Positions 26,321-35,140 of a DNA stretch of 64,000 nt are shown here, piece after piece. The first letter of the stretch is position 1; each line of letters begins with the position of its first letter. The notes under the pieces were generated by a model that worked only from the letters and a program-made list of their open reading frames with translations, was not told the DNA's origin and searched no databases. A program made the translations under genes and the position numbers. The DNA is from Methylovirgula sp. (GTDB taxonomy: Bacteria; Pseudomonadota; Alphaproteobacteria; Rhizobiales; Beijerinckiaceae), in contig NZ_JBBCGP010000001.1 in the NCBI RefSeq assembly GCF_037200945.1, positions 2,478,501 to 2,542,500 of the forward strand, given 5' to 3'.

Positions 26321-27964
26321 ATGACACTTACCGTAATTCAGCACGTTCTCTCGCGCTTGCACGACATTGGCATTGACGACGTCTTCGGAGTGCCGGGGGA
26401 CTATGCCTTCCCGGTCAATGACGCCATTTGCGACGACGCCAACATCCGCTGGGTCGGATGCTGCAACGAACTCAATGCCGCCTATGCCGCAGACGGCTAT
26501 GCCCGCATCAAGGGTGTCGGCGCGCTTTGCACCACTTACGGCGTAGGCGAATTGAGTGCGATCAATGGCATCGCCGGCGCCTACGCCGAACATCTCCCGG
26601 TCTTCCATCTCGTGGGAGCGCCGCCGATGTCGACCCAGACGACGCGGGCGTTGATGCACCATACGCTCGGCAATGGCGAATACGATTTGTTCCACCGCAT
26701 GAGCGAGCCGGTGGTCTGCGCTTCCGCGATCATGACGCCGCAGAACGCCGTGTACGAGACGGAGCGCCTCATTTACGAGGCGCTCTACCATCGCAGGCCC
26801 GTCTACATGGCCTTTCCCGCGGATTTCGCCGTACAGCCGATCCTTGGCGAGGCCCAGCCGATCCCGATACCGCACAGCAATCTTGAGATGCTGGAAGCCG
26901 CAACCGGTGCCGTCGTCGCCGCGCTCGACAAGGCTGATACCGCGTGCGTGCTCGCGGGCTTTCTTGTTGCAAGGACCGGTCAGCAAGCCGCTTTGCAGGC
27001 GTTGATTGATGCGTCGGGATTGCCGTTCGCCACGATGCTGATGGGCAAGTCGGTGCTGGATGAGCAGCAACCCGCGTATGTTGGCATTTACAACGGAAAG
27101 CTGATGAACGAGAACGTGCGGGCGTTCATCGAAGGTGTCGATTGCGTGGTGTCGATCGGCGCGCCCATGACCGATTTCAACACCGGCGCGTTCACATCGC
27201 ATCTCGATCCGGGAAAAACCATTACCATCTCGCACCATCGCATTGTGGTCGGCGGCAATGTCTACAATAACGTCGAGATGGGCGACATTCTGACAACGCT
27301 GACGCAGCGGATGTCGAAACGAGACAGGCAGAAGATCAAGGCGGGTTCGATCGGCGCTCTCACCGGCAGCGGCAATGATGCGATCAGTGCGGACGCGCTT
27401 TACCCGCGCTGGGAACGCTTCCTCAAGCCCGACGATATCTTTGTCGTGGAGACGGGCACCGTCTCGATGGGGCTTGGCTTTGCCCTGCTGCCCAGGGGCG
27501 TTACGTACCACAATCAGACCCTATGGGGTTCCATAGGCTGGGGCACGCCCGCCGCGTTCGGCGTGGCGGTCGCTGCGCCCGATAGACGCGTCGTATTCGT
27601 AACGGGCGAAGGCGCCCACCAACTCACTGTGCAGGAGATCAGCCAATACGGCCGGCTCGGTCTTAAGCCGATCATCTTCGTGCTCAACAACAGTGGCTAT
27701 CTGATCGAGCGGCTGCTCTGCAAGGATCCCGCGATCGCCTACAACGACCTTGCGCCGTGGCGCTACGCCGACCTGGCGAAGGCATTCGGTAATGACGACT
27801 GGATGACGGCGCGCGTGGAAACCTGCGGCGAATTCGACGCGGCGATGGTGAGCGCCGCGTCAGCGACAACGGGCGTGTACATCGAAGTCGTGACCGATCC
27901 TTACGCAGCCTCGCCAATGGCAATGAAGCTGCATGACGCCGTGAAGACGCTCTACAAGTCATAA
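26321..27964 (+). CDS. Thiamine diphosphate-dependent 2-oxoacid decarboxylase (pyruvate/indolepyruvate decarboxylase-like)
   Basis: The 547-residue protein aligns to pyruvate decarboxylase with the same numbering at the N-terminus: Asp27 (GVPGDY), Glu50 (CCNELNAAYAADGYAR), His113/His114 (LMHHTLGNGE), and Glu463 in LNNSGYLIE. The ThDP/Mg motif, normally GDG, is GEG here (residues 429-431, TGEGAHQLTVQE). It should convert a 2-oxoacid to an aldehyde and CO2; substrate is open (pyruvate, phenylpyruvate, indolepyruvate). It shares an operon with the lyase gene. It is clearly longer than phosphonopyruvate decarboxylases (about 380-400 residues). Confidence 0.85.
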   Translation: MTLTVIQHVLSRLHDIGIDDVFGVPGDYAFPVNDAICDDANIRWVGCCNELNAAYAADGYARIKGVGALCTTYGVGELSAINGIAGAYAEHLPVFHLVGAPPMSTQTTRALMHHTLGNGEYDLFHRMSEPVVCASAIMTPQNAVYETERLIYEALYHRRPVYMAFPADFAVQPILGEAQPIPIPHSNLEMLEAATGAVVAALDKADTACVLAGFLVARTGQQAALQALIDASGLPFATMLMGKSVLDEQQPAYVGIYNGKLMNENVRAFIEGVDCVVSIGAPMTDFNTGAFTSHLDPGKTITISHHRIVVGGNVYNNVEMGDILTTLTQRMSKRDRQKIKAGSIGALTGSGNDAISADALYPRWERFLKPDDIFVVETGTVSMGLGFALLPRGVTYHNQTLWGSIGWGTPAAFGVAVAAPDRRVVFVTGEGAHQLTVQEISQYGRLGLKPIIFVLNNSGYLIERLLCKDPAIAYNDLAPWRYADLAKAFGNDDWMTARVETCGEFDAAMVSAASATTGVYIEVVTDPYAASPMAMKLHDAVKTLYKS

Positions 27965-28153
27965 GGCTGGAATGATGCTCGCCCCTCGGCGGACGAACGA
28001 TGCTCACTTTCACCAACGCCGACATTTCAAATTCAATTTGCCTCAAATTGAAACGATGCGCTTCATCGCTGCTAAACACCTCTTCAAGCTTAAACCGCGA
28101 TAACTATGAGGTGAGGCGGAATTCTCGTCGGCTGTGGCCGGCGGAACACGCCA

Positions 28154-28185
28154 AAGCTTTCGGTCCGAATTGGAACCGAAAGCTT
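28154..28185. terminator. Hairpin at the edge of the dispersed repeat
   Basis: AAGCTTTCGGT (28154-28164) and ACCGAAAGCTT (28175-28185) form a perfect 11-bp stem with a ten-base loop, followed by GAGTTTGTTTT. It may end transcription from the lyase/decarboxylase operon and seems to be part of a repeat family. Confidence 0.55.
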
Positions 28186-28195
28186 CAGAGTTTGT

Positions 28196-28246
28196 TTTGA
28201 CGCGTTTTCTTCACGCGAGCCGGTCTCCACTTCGCTTGAAAACGCT
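28196..28246 (+). repeat. 51-bp dispersed intergenic repeat, copy 1
   Basis: Starts TTTGACGCGTTTTCTT and ends GAAAACGCT. It matches 36127-36177 at 44 of 51 positions. The terminal GCGTTTTC and GAAAACGC are inverted, so each copy can fold into a hairpin. The wording is typical of repeats scattered through Hyphomicrobiales genomes, as I recall them. Confidence 0.8.
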
Positions 28247-28266
28247 TTGGTGTTTGTGGCGGGCGT

Positions 28267-29481
28267 ATGGGTCTTCGTATCTCATGGGCGATGGGCGTTG
28301 TTGCGCCTTGGTGTCTCGGAGTCGGGCTGGTCGTTTCGATGGCCGCCGATGCCGGACAGGATGCCGTCATCGGCGCGTCAGTCGCTCCGCACAGCATTCT
28401 CGCGATCACGGCGCCGGGCGATCTCATTCCTGCGACCGTCAGCGGTGCCGCCTTCGGCCTCGACCCGCAAAGATGGACTTCGATGCAAGCCGCAGGGCTG
28501 AGCCCGGGCGACAGGTCCGAATTTGACCAGATGCCGGAAGAGATTCAGCCGCGGATCATGTTGAAGGCGCATGTCCATGGTTTCCCGGAAACTGATCGCA
28601 GCCATCGCGGCGACCCCACTGTCGGCTTACGGCCGACCTTCGGCTCACAACTGGAACGGTCGGGCGGCCTAGCCGCGCTGCGCACGCATCAGATGATTTT
28701 CGCCGACGCCGAGACGTTCCAGAGCGACGTCTTCGTCGTTGGCGCAGTTCCCCCCACGTCGGGCGCATCGGGCTTCACGGCCTGGCCGGAGGGCGAAAAC
28801 CCGACCACGGCGCCTGCAAGCGGCGCGGCCTCGCCGACGCAAACCGGATCGGCCGAGACCTACCGTCCGGCCAATATCAATGAAAGGTTCCTCCAGGGTG
28901 CGACGCCCGAGGTTGCACGCGCCATGTCGCTGGCCTCGACGACCCCGGCGCCAGCTGACGCCACGCCTGTCGAAGTCGTCGCCCTACCGACGATCCCGGG
29001 CGGCGTTCCGGTCGATTTATCGGCCATGCCGTCCGACCGGCCGGATTACGCGGCCCTGATCGGCGAGGACCAGTCCCAGCGCGAGGAGCACTGCCTCGCC
29101 CAGGCGATCTATTTCGAGGCCCGCAGCGAAAGTGAAAAAGGCCAGGCCGCCGTCGCGCAAGTCGTGCTCAACCGGGTCTCCAGCGGGCTTTACCCACCGA
29201 CAATCTGCGGCGTCGTCTTCCAGAATCGACAATATTATCATGCCTGCCAGTTCTCGTTTGCGTGCGAGGGTCGATCGCTGCGCGTGACCGAGCCCGAGGC
29301 ATGGCGGCGCGCGGAACACATCGCCGCCGCGGTCACGAGCGGCCAGACCTATGTCGCCGATGTCGGCGACGCGACCCATTATCACGCGCTGTACGTGCAT
29401 CCTTATTGGGCGCGAAGGTTGCAGCGAACGGATAGGATCGGCCAGCACGTTTTCTACAAATTGCGGCCAGGGCAGTCTTAG
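28267..29481 (+). CDS. Cell wall hydrolase, SleB-type
   Basis: The 404-residue protein has an N-terminal membrane/signal segment (VVAPWCLGVGLVVSMAA), a long low-complexity region rich in Pro, Ala and Thr (about residues 160-255), and a C-terminal Hydrolase_2 domain. That domain includes the catalytic Glu region CLAQAIYFEARSESEKGQAA, VAQVVLNRVSSGLYP and CQFSFACEG. SleB-like domains cleave peptidoglycan and are common as housekeeping envelope proteins in this group. Stand-alone. Confidence 0.88.
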   Translation: MGLRISWAMGVVAPWCLGVGLVVSMAADAGQDAVIGASVAPHSILAITAPGDLIPATVSGAAFGLDPQRWTSMQAAGLSPGDRSEFDQMPEEIQPRIMLKAHVHGFPETDRSHRGDPTVGLRPTFGSQLERSGGLAALRTHQMIFADAETFQSDVFVVGAVPPTSGASGFTAWPEGENPTTAPASGAASPTQTGSAETYRPANINERFLQGATPEVARAMSLASTTPAPADATPVEVVALPTIPGGVPVDLSAMPSDRPDYAALIGEDQSQREEHCLAQAIYFEARSESEKGQAAVAQVVLNRVSSGLYPPTICGVVFQNRQYYHACQFSFACEGRSLRVTEPEAWRRAEHIAAAVTSGQTYVADVGDATHYHALYVHPYWARRLQRTDRIGQHVFYKLRPGQS

Positions 29482-29713
29482 GGACAAACTTAGAAAAACC
29501 GCAGACGTAAAACGGCCATCTTCGGGGCCATGATCCGACCTGAATCGGGGCGTTCCTGCATCAACCGCGTGGCCTGCTTTTCGGGCTTGCCGTTTCAGCC
29601 TATAGCTGGCACCGTGGCGGGCTCGGCAGCAGGCCTGTCCCAGGCTCGTAAGGGCTGCGTGTGAGACGCCGACTTCCGCGCCCAAAATACGTTTATTTTC
29701 CGGAGGATTAAGC

Positions 29714-31513
29714 TTGCTTTTGCACCGCCTCGCTTCGCGTGCGATTTTCTCTTTTGCTTCGGCTGCCTTGATAGCGTCAGCGGGCCTTTCACCGGCTACG
29801 GCCAAGGTCAATGAGAATTTGTCCATCGCCACTCCGTTTGAGGTGGGCGACAGCCCGACCGGCAATTATCTCGCGGCGGTCGTTGCGGGGGCGGATCGCG
29901 ATACGGTCGCGGCGGCGACATTCTTCCGCGAAGCCCTGCGGTTTGATCCGCGCAACAAAGAGTTGATCGAACGCGCTTTCGTTGCGGCTTTGTCGAACGG
30001 CAGTATGCCGGAAGCCTTCAGCCTCGCCGACAGGCTCCTGGCGCTTGAGCCTGATAACGGCCTGGCCCATCTCGCGCTCGGCGTCCGCGCCATCAAAGAG
30101 CATCAATATGCGGCAGCCCGCAGCCAGTTCGGCCGCGGCGGCGGCAATCAGGGCGGCGACCTCACGGCGACATTGCTCAGCGCCTGGGCCTATCAGGGTT
30201 CGGGCCAGACGCGGCGCGCCCTCGAACTCATTGGCCGTCTCGACGACCAGAATTTCGGTGTGTTCCGGAATTATCACCAAGCCTTGATCGCCGGAGTGGC
30301 CGGCCGCAATGATCAAGCCGCACAAGCTTTCCAGCAAGCTTACGCCGCCGACAAAAACACGCTGCGACTTGTGGATGCCTATGCGCGATTCCTGAGCGAC
30401 ACCGGCAAGAACAAGGACGCGACCGACGTTTACGCGGCTTTCTCGCAGGTTGTGCCGGATCACCCCGCGGTGCGCGCCGCGCTGGCTGACCTGAAGGCCG
30501 GCAAGACGCTCGCGCCCTTTGTGAAGGACGTCGATCAGGGCGCGGCGGAAGTGCTCTATGGCCTCGGCGCAGCTGGCGGCCGTCAGGGCGACGATCTCGC
30601 CGGGCTCATCTATCTGCGCTTGTCGCTCTATCTAGATTCTGACAATTCGCTGGCGTTGCTGACGCTTGGCGATCTTTACGAGCGTATCAACCAGAACGAG
30701 CAGGCGCTCGACGTCTATCAGGACGTTGCGGACAGCGACCCGCTGCGTGAGACGGCCGATATCGAAATCAGCCAGATCCTCGAAAATCTCGGCCGCAGCG
30801 ATCAGGCGCTCGCCCATTTGCGTGATGTCGTCAACGATCATCCGTACGACGAACAGGCCTTGTCTGCGCTCGGTAATCTGCAACGCGCGCATGATCATTA
30901 CGACGAGGCCATCGCGAGCTATACGCGCGCTATCGCGGCATCGAAGAAGCCCGAGACCGACAATTGGCCGTTGTATTATTTCCGCGGCATCGCCTATGAG
31001 CGCAGCAAGAACTGGCCAAAGGCCGAAGCCGACTTCAAACACGCGCTGCAGCTTTTCCCGGATCAGCCGCTGGTCTTGAATTATCTGGGCTATAGCTGGG
31101 TCGATAAGGGCGTCAATCTGGACCAGGCTTTTCCGATGTTGCGCCGTGCAGTCGAACTGCGTCCGACAGACGGCTATATTGTCGATAGCCTCGGCTGGGC
31201 CGAATACAAGCTCGGCCATTATGAGGAAGCCGTGTCGGATCTCGAAAAGGCGATCGATCTGAAGCCGGCCGATCCCGTCATCAACGATCATCTCGGCGAT
31301 GCCTACTGGCACATTGGTCGCAAACTCGAAGCGCATTTCCAGTGGAATCATGCGCGCGACATGGGGGCGGATGCATCCGATCTGCCGCGGATCCTGGAGA
31401 AGATCAAATTCGGGCTCGATAAAGCGCCAATGAAGGCCGGTGAATCCAAGCCGGTCATCGGCAGTAAGCCCACGGCCGCGGACGCCGGGCATAAACTGAA
31501 CGGCGGCGGCTAG
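29714..31513 (+). CDS. Exported tetratricopeptide-repeat protein
   Basis: The 599-residue protein begins with a signal peptide (LASRAIFSFASAALIASAGLSPATA) and then consists almost entirely of TPR repeats, at least eight, for example ADFKHALQLFPDQPLVLNYLG and DLEKAIDLKPADPVINDHLG. The C-terminal tail is Lys/Pro-rich. TPRs bind other proteins, so an envelope assembly role is likely. The TTG start is supported by GGAGG seven bases ahead. ispE follows on the same strand after a repeat-bearing spacer; this neighbourhood is, I believe, common in related genomes. Confidence 0.85.
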   Translation: MLLHRLASRAIFSFASAALIASAGLSPATAKVNENLSIATPFEVGDSPTGNYLAAVVAGADRDTVAAATFFREALRFDPRNKELIERAFVAALSNGSMPEAFSLADRLLALEPDNGLAHLALGVRAIKEHQYAAARSQFGRGGGNQGGDLTATLLSAWAYQGSGQTRRALELIGRLDDQNFGVFRNYHQALIAGVAGRNDQAAQAFQQAYAADKNTLRLVDAYARFLSDTGKNKDATDVYAAFSQVVPDHPAVRAALADLKAGKTLAPFVKDVDQGAAEVLYGLGAAGGRQGDDLAGLIYLRLSLYLDSDNSLALLTLGDLYERINQNEQALDVYQDVADSDPLRETADIEISQILENLGRSDQALAHLRDVVNDHPYDEQALSALGNLQRAHDHYDEAIASYTRAIAASKKPETDNWPLYYFRGIAYERSKNWPKAEADFKHALQLFPDQPLVLNYLGYSWVDKGVNLDQAFPMLRRAVELRPTDGYIVDSLGWAEYKLGHYEEAVSDLEKAIDLKPADPVINDHLGDAYWHIGRKLEAHFQWNHARDMGADASDLPRILEKIKFGLDKAPMKAGESKPVIGSKPTAADAGHKLNGGG

Positions 31514-31560
31514 GCGCGCCCACTCTCGCAATCGCGGCGAGGCAATCCCGCGGGTTCATC

Positions 31561-31644
31561 ATGCGCGGACTTGATCCGCACATCCAAGCGCCGCCATTAT
31601 GGCCCAAGTCTTGGTGTCTGGATGGCCGGGTCAAGCCCGGCCAT
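31561..31644. repeat. Composite palindromic repeat between the TPR gene and ispE
   Basis: Two hairpins of equal design: ATGCGCGGA-CTTGA-TCCGCACAT (31561-31583, one mismatch) and ATGGCCGGG-TCAAG-CCCGGCCAT (31622-31644, perfect 9-bp stem). This composite is a REP-like element common in Hyphomicrobiales intergenic regions. It may stabilise the upstream mRNA end or attenuate read-through into ispE. Confidence 0.65.
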
Positions 31645-31686
31645 GACGCGGTGAGATTGTCCCTCCTTCTCTGATCAGATTCTCCC

Positions 31687-32559
31687 TTGCCCCAACTCAC
31701 TGATCGCGCGCCCGCGAAAATCAATCTGACGCTGCATGTCGTGGGGCGCCGCGCCGACGGGTATCACGAGCTCGAAAGCCTCGTGGCCTTCTCGCGCACC
31801 GGCGACCGGCTGACGCTTGAGCCCGGCGACAAATTGGAGCTTCATGTCGCCGGCCCCACGGCGGGTGCTTCCGGCGATCCCGAAAAAAATCTTGTCATCA
31901 AAGCTGCGCGGCAATTGGGCGAGCGCGTTGAGGGGCTTCGCGTCGGCACCTTTTCATTGGTGAAGACGCTGCCGGTCGCGGCTGGCATCGGCGGCGGCTC
32001 GTCCGATGCCGCGGCGGCGCTGCGTCTCCTGGCGCGGCTCAACGCTCTTGCACCCGATGACCCACGCCTTTTTGAGGCCGCGAGGGCGACGGGTGCCGAC
32101 GTTCCCGTCTGTCTCGCTGCCAAAGCGCGGATGATGCAGGGCATCGGCGAAAAGCTTGGGCCGGTGCTCGATCTGCCGCCTTTGCCGGCGCTGATCGTCA
32201 ACCCGCGTCAGCCGCTCGAAACGAAACCTGTTTTTGAATTCATGAAAATCGCGCCGGGCAGCGAAACGCACTTTGGGCCGCATCCAAAGGTCGCGTCGGG
32301 GATGTCTTATGACTCGCTCATCGCCGCGCTGCGCAAAGGCCGCAACGACATGGAGGATGCGGCGTCGGTTCTCGCGCCGATCATTGCCAAGGTTCTGGCG
32401 ATTTTGACTGCCGCGCCCGGCTGCCGGGTTGCGCGCATGTCCGGCTCCGGCGCGACATGTTTCGCGCTGTTCGACAATTGCCGCGCGGTCGGGCGGGCCC
32501 GTAAAGCAATTGCCGAAGCACATCCCGATTGGTGGGTGAAAGCGACGCTGCTGAATTAA
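31687..32559 (+). CDS. ispE: 4-(cytidine 5'-diphospho)-2-C-methyl-D-erythritol kinase
   Basis: The 290-residue GHMP kinase phosphorylates CDP-methylerythritol in the MEP isoprenoid pathway. It shows the N-terminal APAKINLTLHVVGRRADGYHE, the ATP loop LPVAAGIGGGSSDAAAALRLL and the C-terminal VARMSGSGATCFALF. The start is TTG. It converges on the polyprenyl synthetase gene, another isoprenoid gene, 37 bases away. Confidence 0.95.
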   Translation: MPQLTDRAPAKINLTLHVVGRRADGYHELESLVAFSRTGDRLTLEPGDKLELHVAGPTAGASGDPEKNLVIKAARQLGERVEGLRVGTFSLVKTLPVAAGIGGGSSDAAAALRLLARLNALAPDDPRLFEAARATGADVPVCLAAKARMMQGIGEKLGPVLDLPPLPALIVNPRQPLETKPVFEFMKIAPGSETHFGPHPKVASGMSYDSLIAALRKGRNDMEDAASVLAPIIAKVLAILTAAPGCRVARMSGSGATCFALFDNCRAVGRARKAIAEAHPDWWVKATLLN

Positions 32560-32596
32560 GATTCTCTCTCCGCGCAGGCGGGGATAGGGGAAATTT

Positions 32597-33622
32597 TTAG
32601 TGCGCGCGCTCGATGCAGAAATCGACCACGTCTTTGAGTGCGGCTTTCCAGGGCGAGGCCGGGAAAAGTTCAAGCGCATCATGTGCCATGGCGCCATAAT
32701 GGCGCGCGCGCTCGACGGTATCTTCAAGACCGCGATGTTTGCGCATGATCGCGATGGCCGTTTCGAGATCGCCATCGCCGATCTCGGCGGCCTCAAGCGT
32801 CCGGCGCCAGAAGGCACGCTCGGCTTCGGTGCCGCGGCGGAACGAGAGCACGACGGGCAGGGTGATTTTGCCTTCGCGGAAATCGTCGCCGACGTTCTTG
32901 CCGAGCTTGGCGGATTTGCCGCCGTAATCGAGCGCATCGTCGATGAGCTGGAAGGCGATGCCGAGGTTGAGGCCATAGCCGCGGCAGGCAGCAATCTCCG
33001 CCTTCGAGCGGCCGGCGAGGATTGGCCCGACCTCGGAGGCGGCGCCAAAGAGGGCTGCGGTCTTGGCGCGGATCACGGCGAGATAATCGTCTTCGCTCGT
33101 CTGCGTATCCTTCGCCGCGGACAATTGCATGACTTCGCCTTCGGCGATCACAACGGCAGCCGAGGAGAGAACTTCGAGCGCTTGAAGCGAACCGACCTCA
33201 ACCATCATCTTGAAGGCTTGGCCAAGCAGGAAGTCACCGACGAGAACCGTCGCCTCATTGCCCCAGAGCATCCGCGCGGCGAGCTTGCCGCGCCGCATGT
33301 TGCTTTGATCGACGACATCGTCGTGAAGCAATGTCGCCGTGTGCATGAATTCGACCGTGGCGGCGAGCTTGATGTGGCCGCTGCCGGTGTAGTCGCAGAG
33401 GCCGGCGGTCGCGAGCGTCAGCATCGGGCGCAGCCGTTTGCCGCCGGAGGTGATCAAATGATTGGCGATGTCGGGGATCATCGACACATGCGATGCGGCA
33501 TGTGACAGGATGACCTGATTGACCCGCTCCATATCCGGGGCGGCGAGGCGATTCAGCGCTTCAATACGGCTTTCGCCGGCGGCCTCCTCAAGTGGAACGA
33601 CGACGCCCAAATCTCTCTCCAA
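32597..33622 (-). CDS. Long-chain polyprenyl diphosphate synthase (octaprenyl-type)
   Basis: The 341-residue trans-prenyltransferase extends farnesyl diphosphate with isopentenyl diphosphate to make the ubiquinone side chain. Both Asp-rich motifs are present: LLHDDVVDQSNMRRG and QLIDDALDYGG, along with GGKRLRPML. Chain length cannot be stated with certainty; residues before the first motif fit octa- to decaprenyl synthases. Confidence 0.9.
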   Translation of the reverse strand: MERDLGVVVPLEEAAGESRIEALNRLAAPDMERVNQVILSHAASHVSMIPDIANHLITSGGKRLRPMLTLATAGLCDYTGSGHIKLAATVEFMHTATLLHDDVVDQSNMRRGKLAARMLWGNEATVLVGDFLLGQAFKMMVEVGSLQALEVLSSAAVVIAEGEVMQLSAAKDTQTSEDDYLAVIRAKTAALFGAASEVGPILAGRSKAEIAACRGYGLNLGIAFQLIDDALDYGGKSAKLGKNVGDDFREGKITLPVVLSFRRGTEAERAFWRRTLEAAEIGDGDLETAIAIMRKHRGLEDTVERARHYGAMAHDALELFPASPWKAALKDVVDFCIERAH

Positions 33623-33780
33623 TAGAAGGCCGCCCCCAGCCTGACCGGCGCCAAATTAGGCCGGTAGACCGCCGCCCGCAAGCCAAGCCCTAGAGCACGG
33701 CGGGCGACCGGTGACAACTGGCGCAATGGAAGCGGAACGTCTAGCGTGCGGCCAACGTCCAATTGCCGCGCCTGAGGACC

Positions 33781-34014
33781 ATGATCGAACTTCTGCGAAC
33801 CAACGATCTCGTGCTGATCTCGGCTGTCGAGGCACTTTTGTCGGAAAACGGGATTGGCGTCTTCGTCGCCGACCAGTTCGCCAGCGCCATCGAGGGATCG
33901 CTGGGCTTTTTGCCGCGGCGTGTCCTCATATTGGCGGACGACGCTGTGGCAGCGCGCCGGGTCATGCGTGAAGCCGGATTATCGCAGGAACTTTCCAGTG
34001 ACCGAAACGGCTGA
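33781..34014 (+). CDS. DUF2007 domain protein (putative signal-transducing protein)
   Basis: The 77-residue protein is a complete DUF2007 domain (IELLRTNDLVLISAVEALLS, then LPRRVLILADDAVAARRVM), a small fold related to PII-like proteins with no settled function. ATG with GAGGA upstream. It overlaps the following methyltransferase gene by 17 bases, and this pair seems common in Hyphomicrobiales. Confidence 0.8.
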   Translation: MIELLRTNDLVLISAVEALLSENGIGVFVADQFASAIEGSLGFLPRRVLILADDAVAARRVMREAGLSQELSSDRNG

Positions 34015-34753
34015 GGCCGATTTCTTTCTGGGCCAGCAGTTGCGGCTGCGGCAATTGCCACATGGACATCGCGCCGGCACGGATGCGGTTCTGCTTGCCG
34101 CCGCTGCGCCGGCAGAGGTTCAGGGCCTGGCGCTGGACGTTGGTGCCGGGGTCGGCGCGGCCGGGCTGGCCCTCGCGCGGCTGCGGCGGGATGTGACATT
34201 CGGACTGATCGAAAACGATCCCGCTACGGCGGCTCTGGCGCGCGAGAATCTAGCTTTGAATGACATGGCGGCGCGGGGCAGAGTTTATGAGGCCGATGTT
34301 CTCGATCCCGACAGCCGCCGCGCCGTAGGTCTTGCGGATGGCTCGGCCACGCTCGTCATCACCAATCCGCCGTTTCTTGACCCCGCTCGGTCGCGGCTTT
34401 CGCCGGATGCGAACAAACGCGCCGCACACGCGATGCCGACGCCGGGACCAGCCGCGCTCGCGGAATGGCTTGGCGCTTGTCTCGATTTATTGGCGAGGGG
34501 CGGTCTTTTGATCCTGATTCATCGGGCGGACGCCCTGTCCGCTATTCTGGCGTCACTCGATACGCAGGCGGCGCTGACGCTGATGCCAATTCAACCGCGC
34601 AAGGACAGCGCCGCGAAGCGGATTCTTGTCCGCGCGCAAAAAGGCGGCCGCGCACCGTTGACGATTGCCCCGGCGCTTATTCTGCACGAAGGCGAGAGAT
34701 TTACGGCAGAGGCCGATGCCCTGCATCGCGGTACCGCGCTGATCAATTGGTAG
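33998..34753 (+). CDS. TrmN6-like tRNA1(Val) adenine-N6 methyltransferase
   Basis: The 251-residue Rossmann methyltransferase has GHRAGTDAVLLAAAAP, the SAM motif ALDVGAGVGAAGLALARL and the N6-adenine catalytic motif ITNPPFLDPA. Relatives (TrmN6/YfiC) methylate A37 of tRNA1(Val). The GTG at 33998 is the start: the frame continues further upstream but that part is a shadow of the DUF2007 gene. The overlap suggests translational coupling. Confidence 0.85.
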   Translation: MTETAEADFFLGQQLRLRQLPHGHRAGTDAVLLAAAAPAEVQGLALDVGAGVGAAGLALARLRRDVTFGLIENDPATAALARENLALNDMAARGRVYEADVLDPDSRRAVGLADGSATLVITNPPFLDPARSRLSPDANKRAAHAMPTPGPAALAEWLGACLDLLARGGLLILIHRADALSAILASLDTQAALTLMPIQPRKDSAAKRILVRAQKGGRAPLTIAPALILHEGERFTAEADALHRGTALINW

Positions 34754-34795
34754 ATTCGCGGCGTGGGATTTCCATCACGCGCCGCAGTCGTTTTC

Positions 34796-35008
34796 TTACC
34801 AATGGTGCCAATGATGCCAGTGGTGCCAATGATGCCAGTGGCCATGCCACCAGGTTTTCTGAACCATTGGTGCCGTCGTGTTTTCGCTTGCAGACACGGC
34901 AGGAGCCGCTTGACTGATGCCGGCTGCCGGTGCGGCCTCAGCGCTCGCCGCTGCAAGGGCAAGGCCGGATGCAAAGGCAAACAGGGCGAGTTTACGTTTC
35001 AACTGCAT
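34796..35008 (-). CDS. Small exported protein with His/Trp repeat tail
   Basis: The 70-residue protein has a clear signal peptide (KRKLALFAFASGLALAAASAEA) and a mature part of about 46 residues ending in WWHGHWHHWHHWHHWHHW. In the DNA the tail is an imperfect 18-bp tandem repeat (about 34799-34850). ATG 35008 has GAGGGAG about ten bases upstream. His/Trp-rich tails can bind metals or haem, or interact with membranes; the function is unknown. It lies between convergent trmN6-like and divergent glyQ. Confidence 0.6.
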   Translation of the reverse strand: MQLKRKLALFAFASGLALAAASAEAAPAAGISQAAPAVSASENTTAPMVQKTWWHGHWHHWHHWHHWHHW

Positions 35009-35140
35009 CAATATTTCTCCCTCTTGAATGGATGGCTAAAGCCAAAAAAGGTACTTGAACAGAACTGCGCAATCGGAGACAGGTTCCCGGACGACGCGAG
35101 TCAAGCGCTCGCACTTTCATTTGATTGCAAAGATCAGATC

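Larger units (their letters stand above)
27965..28266. other. Intergenic region with terminator hairpin and dispersed repeat
   Basis: About 300 bases without a gene. The right half holds an 11-bp hairpin and one copy of the 51-bp repeat, both listed separately. Confidence 0.6.

Noticed and set aside
25401..27964. Phosphonate biosynthesis (PEP mutase plus phosphonopyruvate decarboxylase)
   Set aside because: The first protein has the lyase motif KRCGH and not the mutase loop, and the second is a full-length pyruvate decarboxylase type.
34763..35140. Long N-terminal extension of glyQ
   Set aside because: Upstream of 35141 the frame encodes Met/Pro repeats antisense to the His/Trp small gene and is not GlyQ-like.
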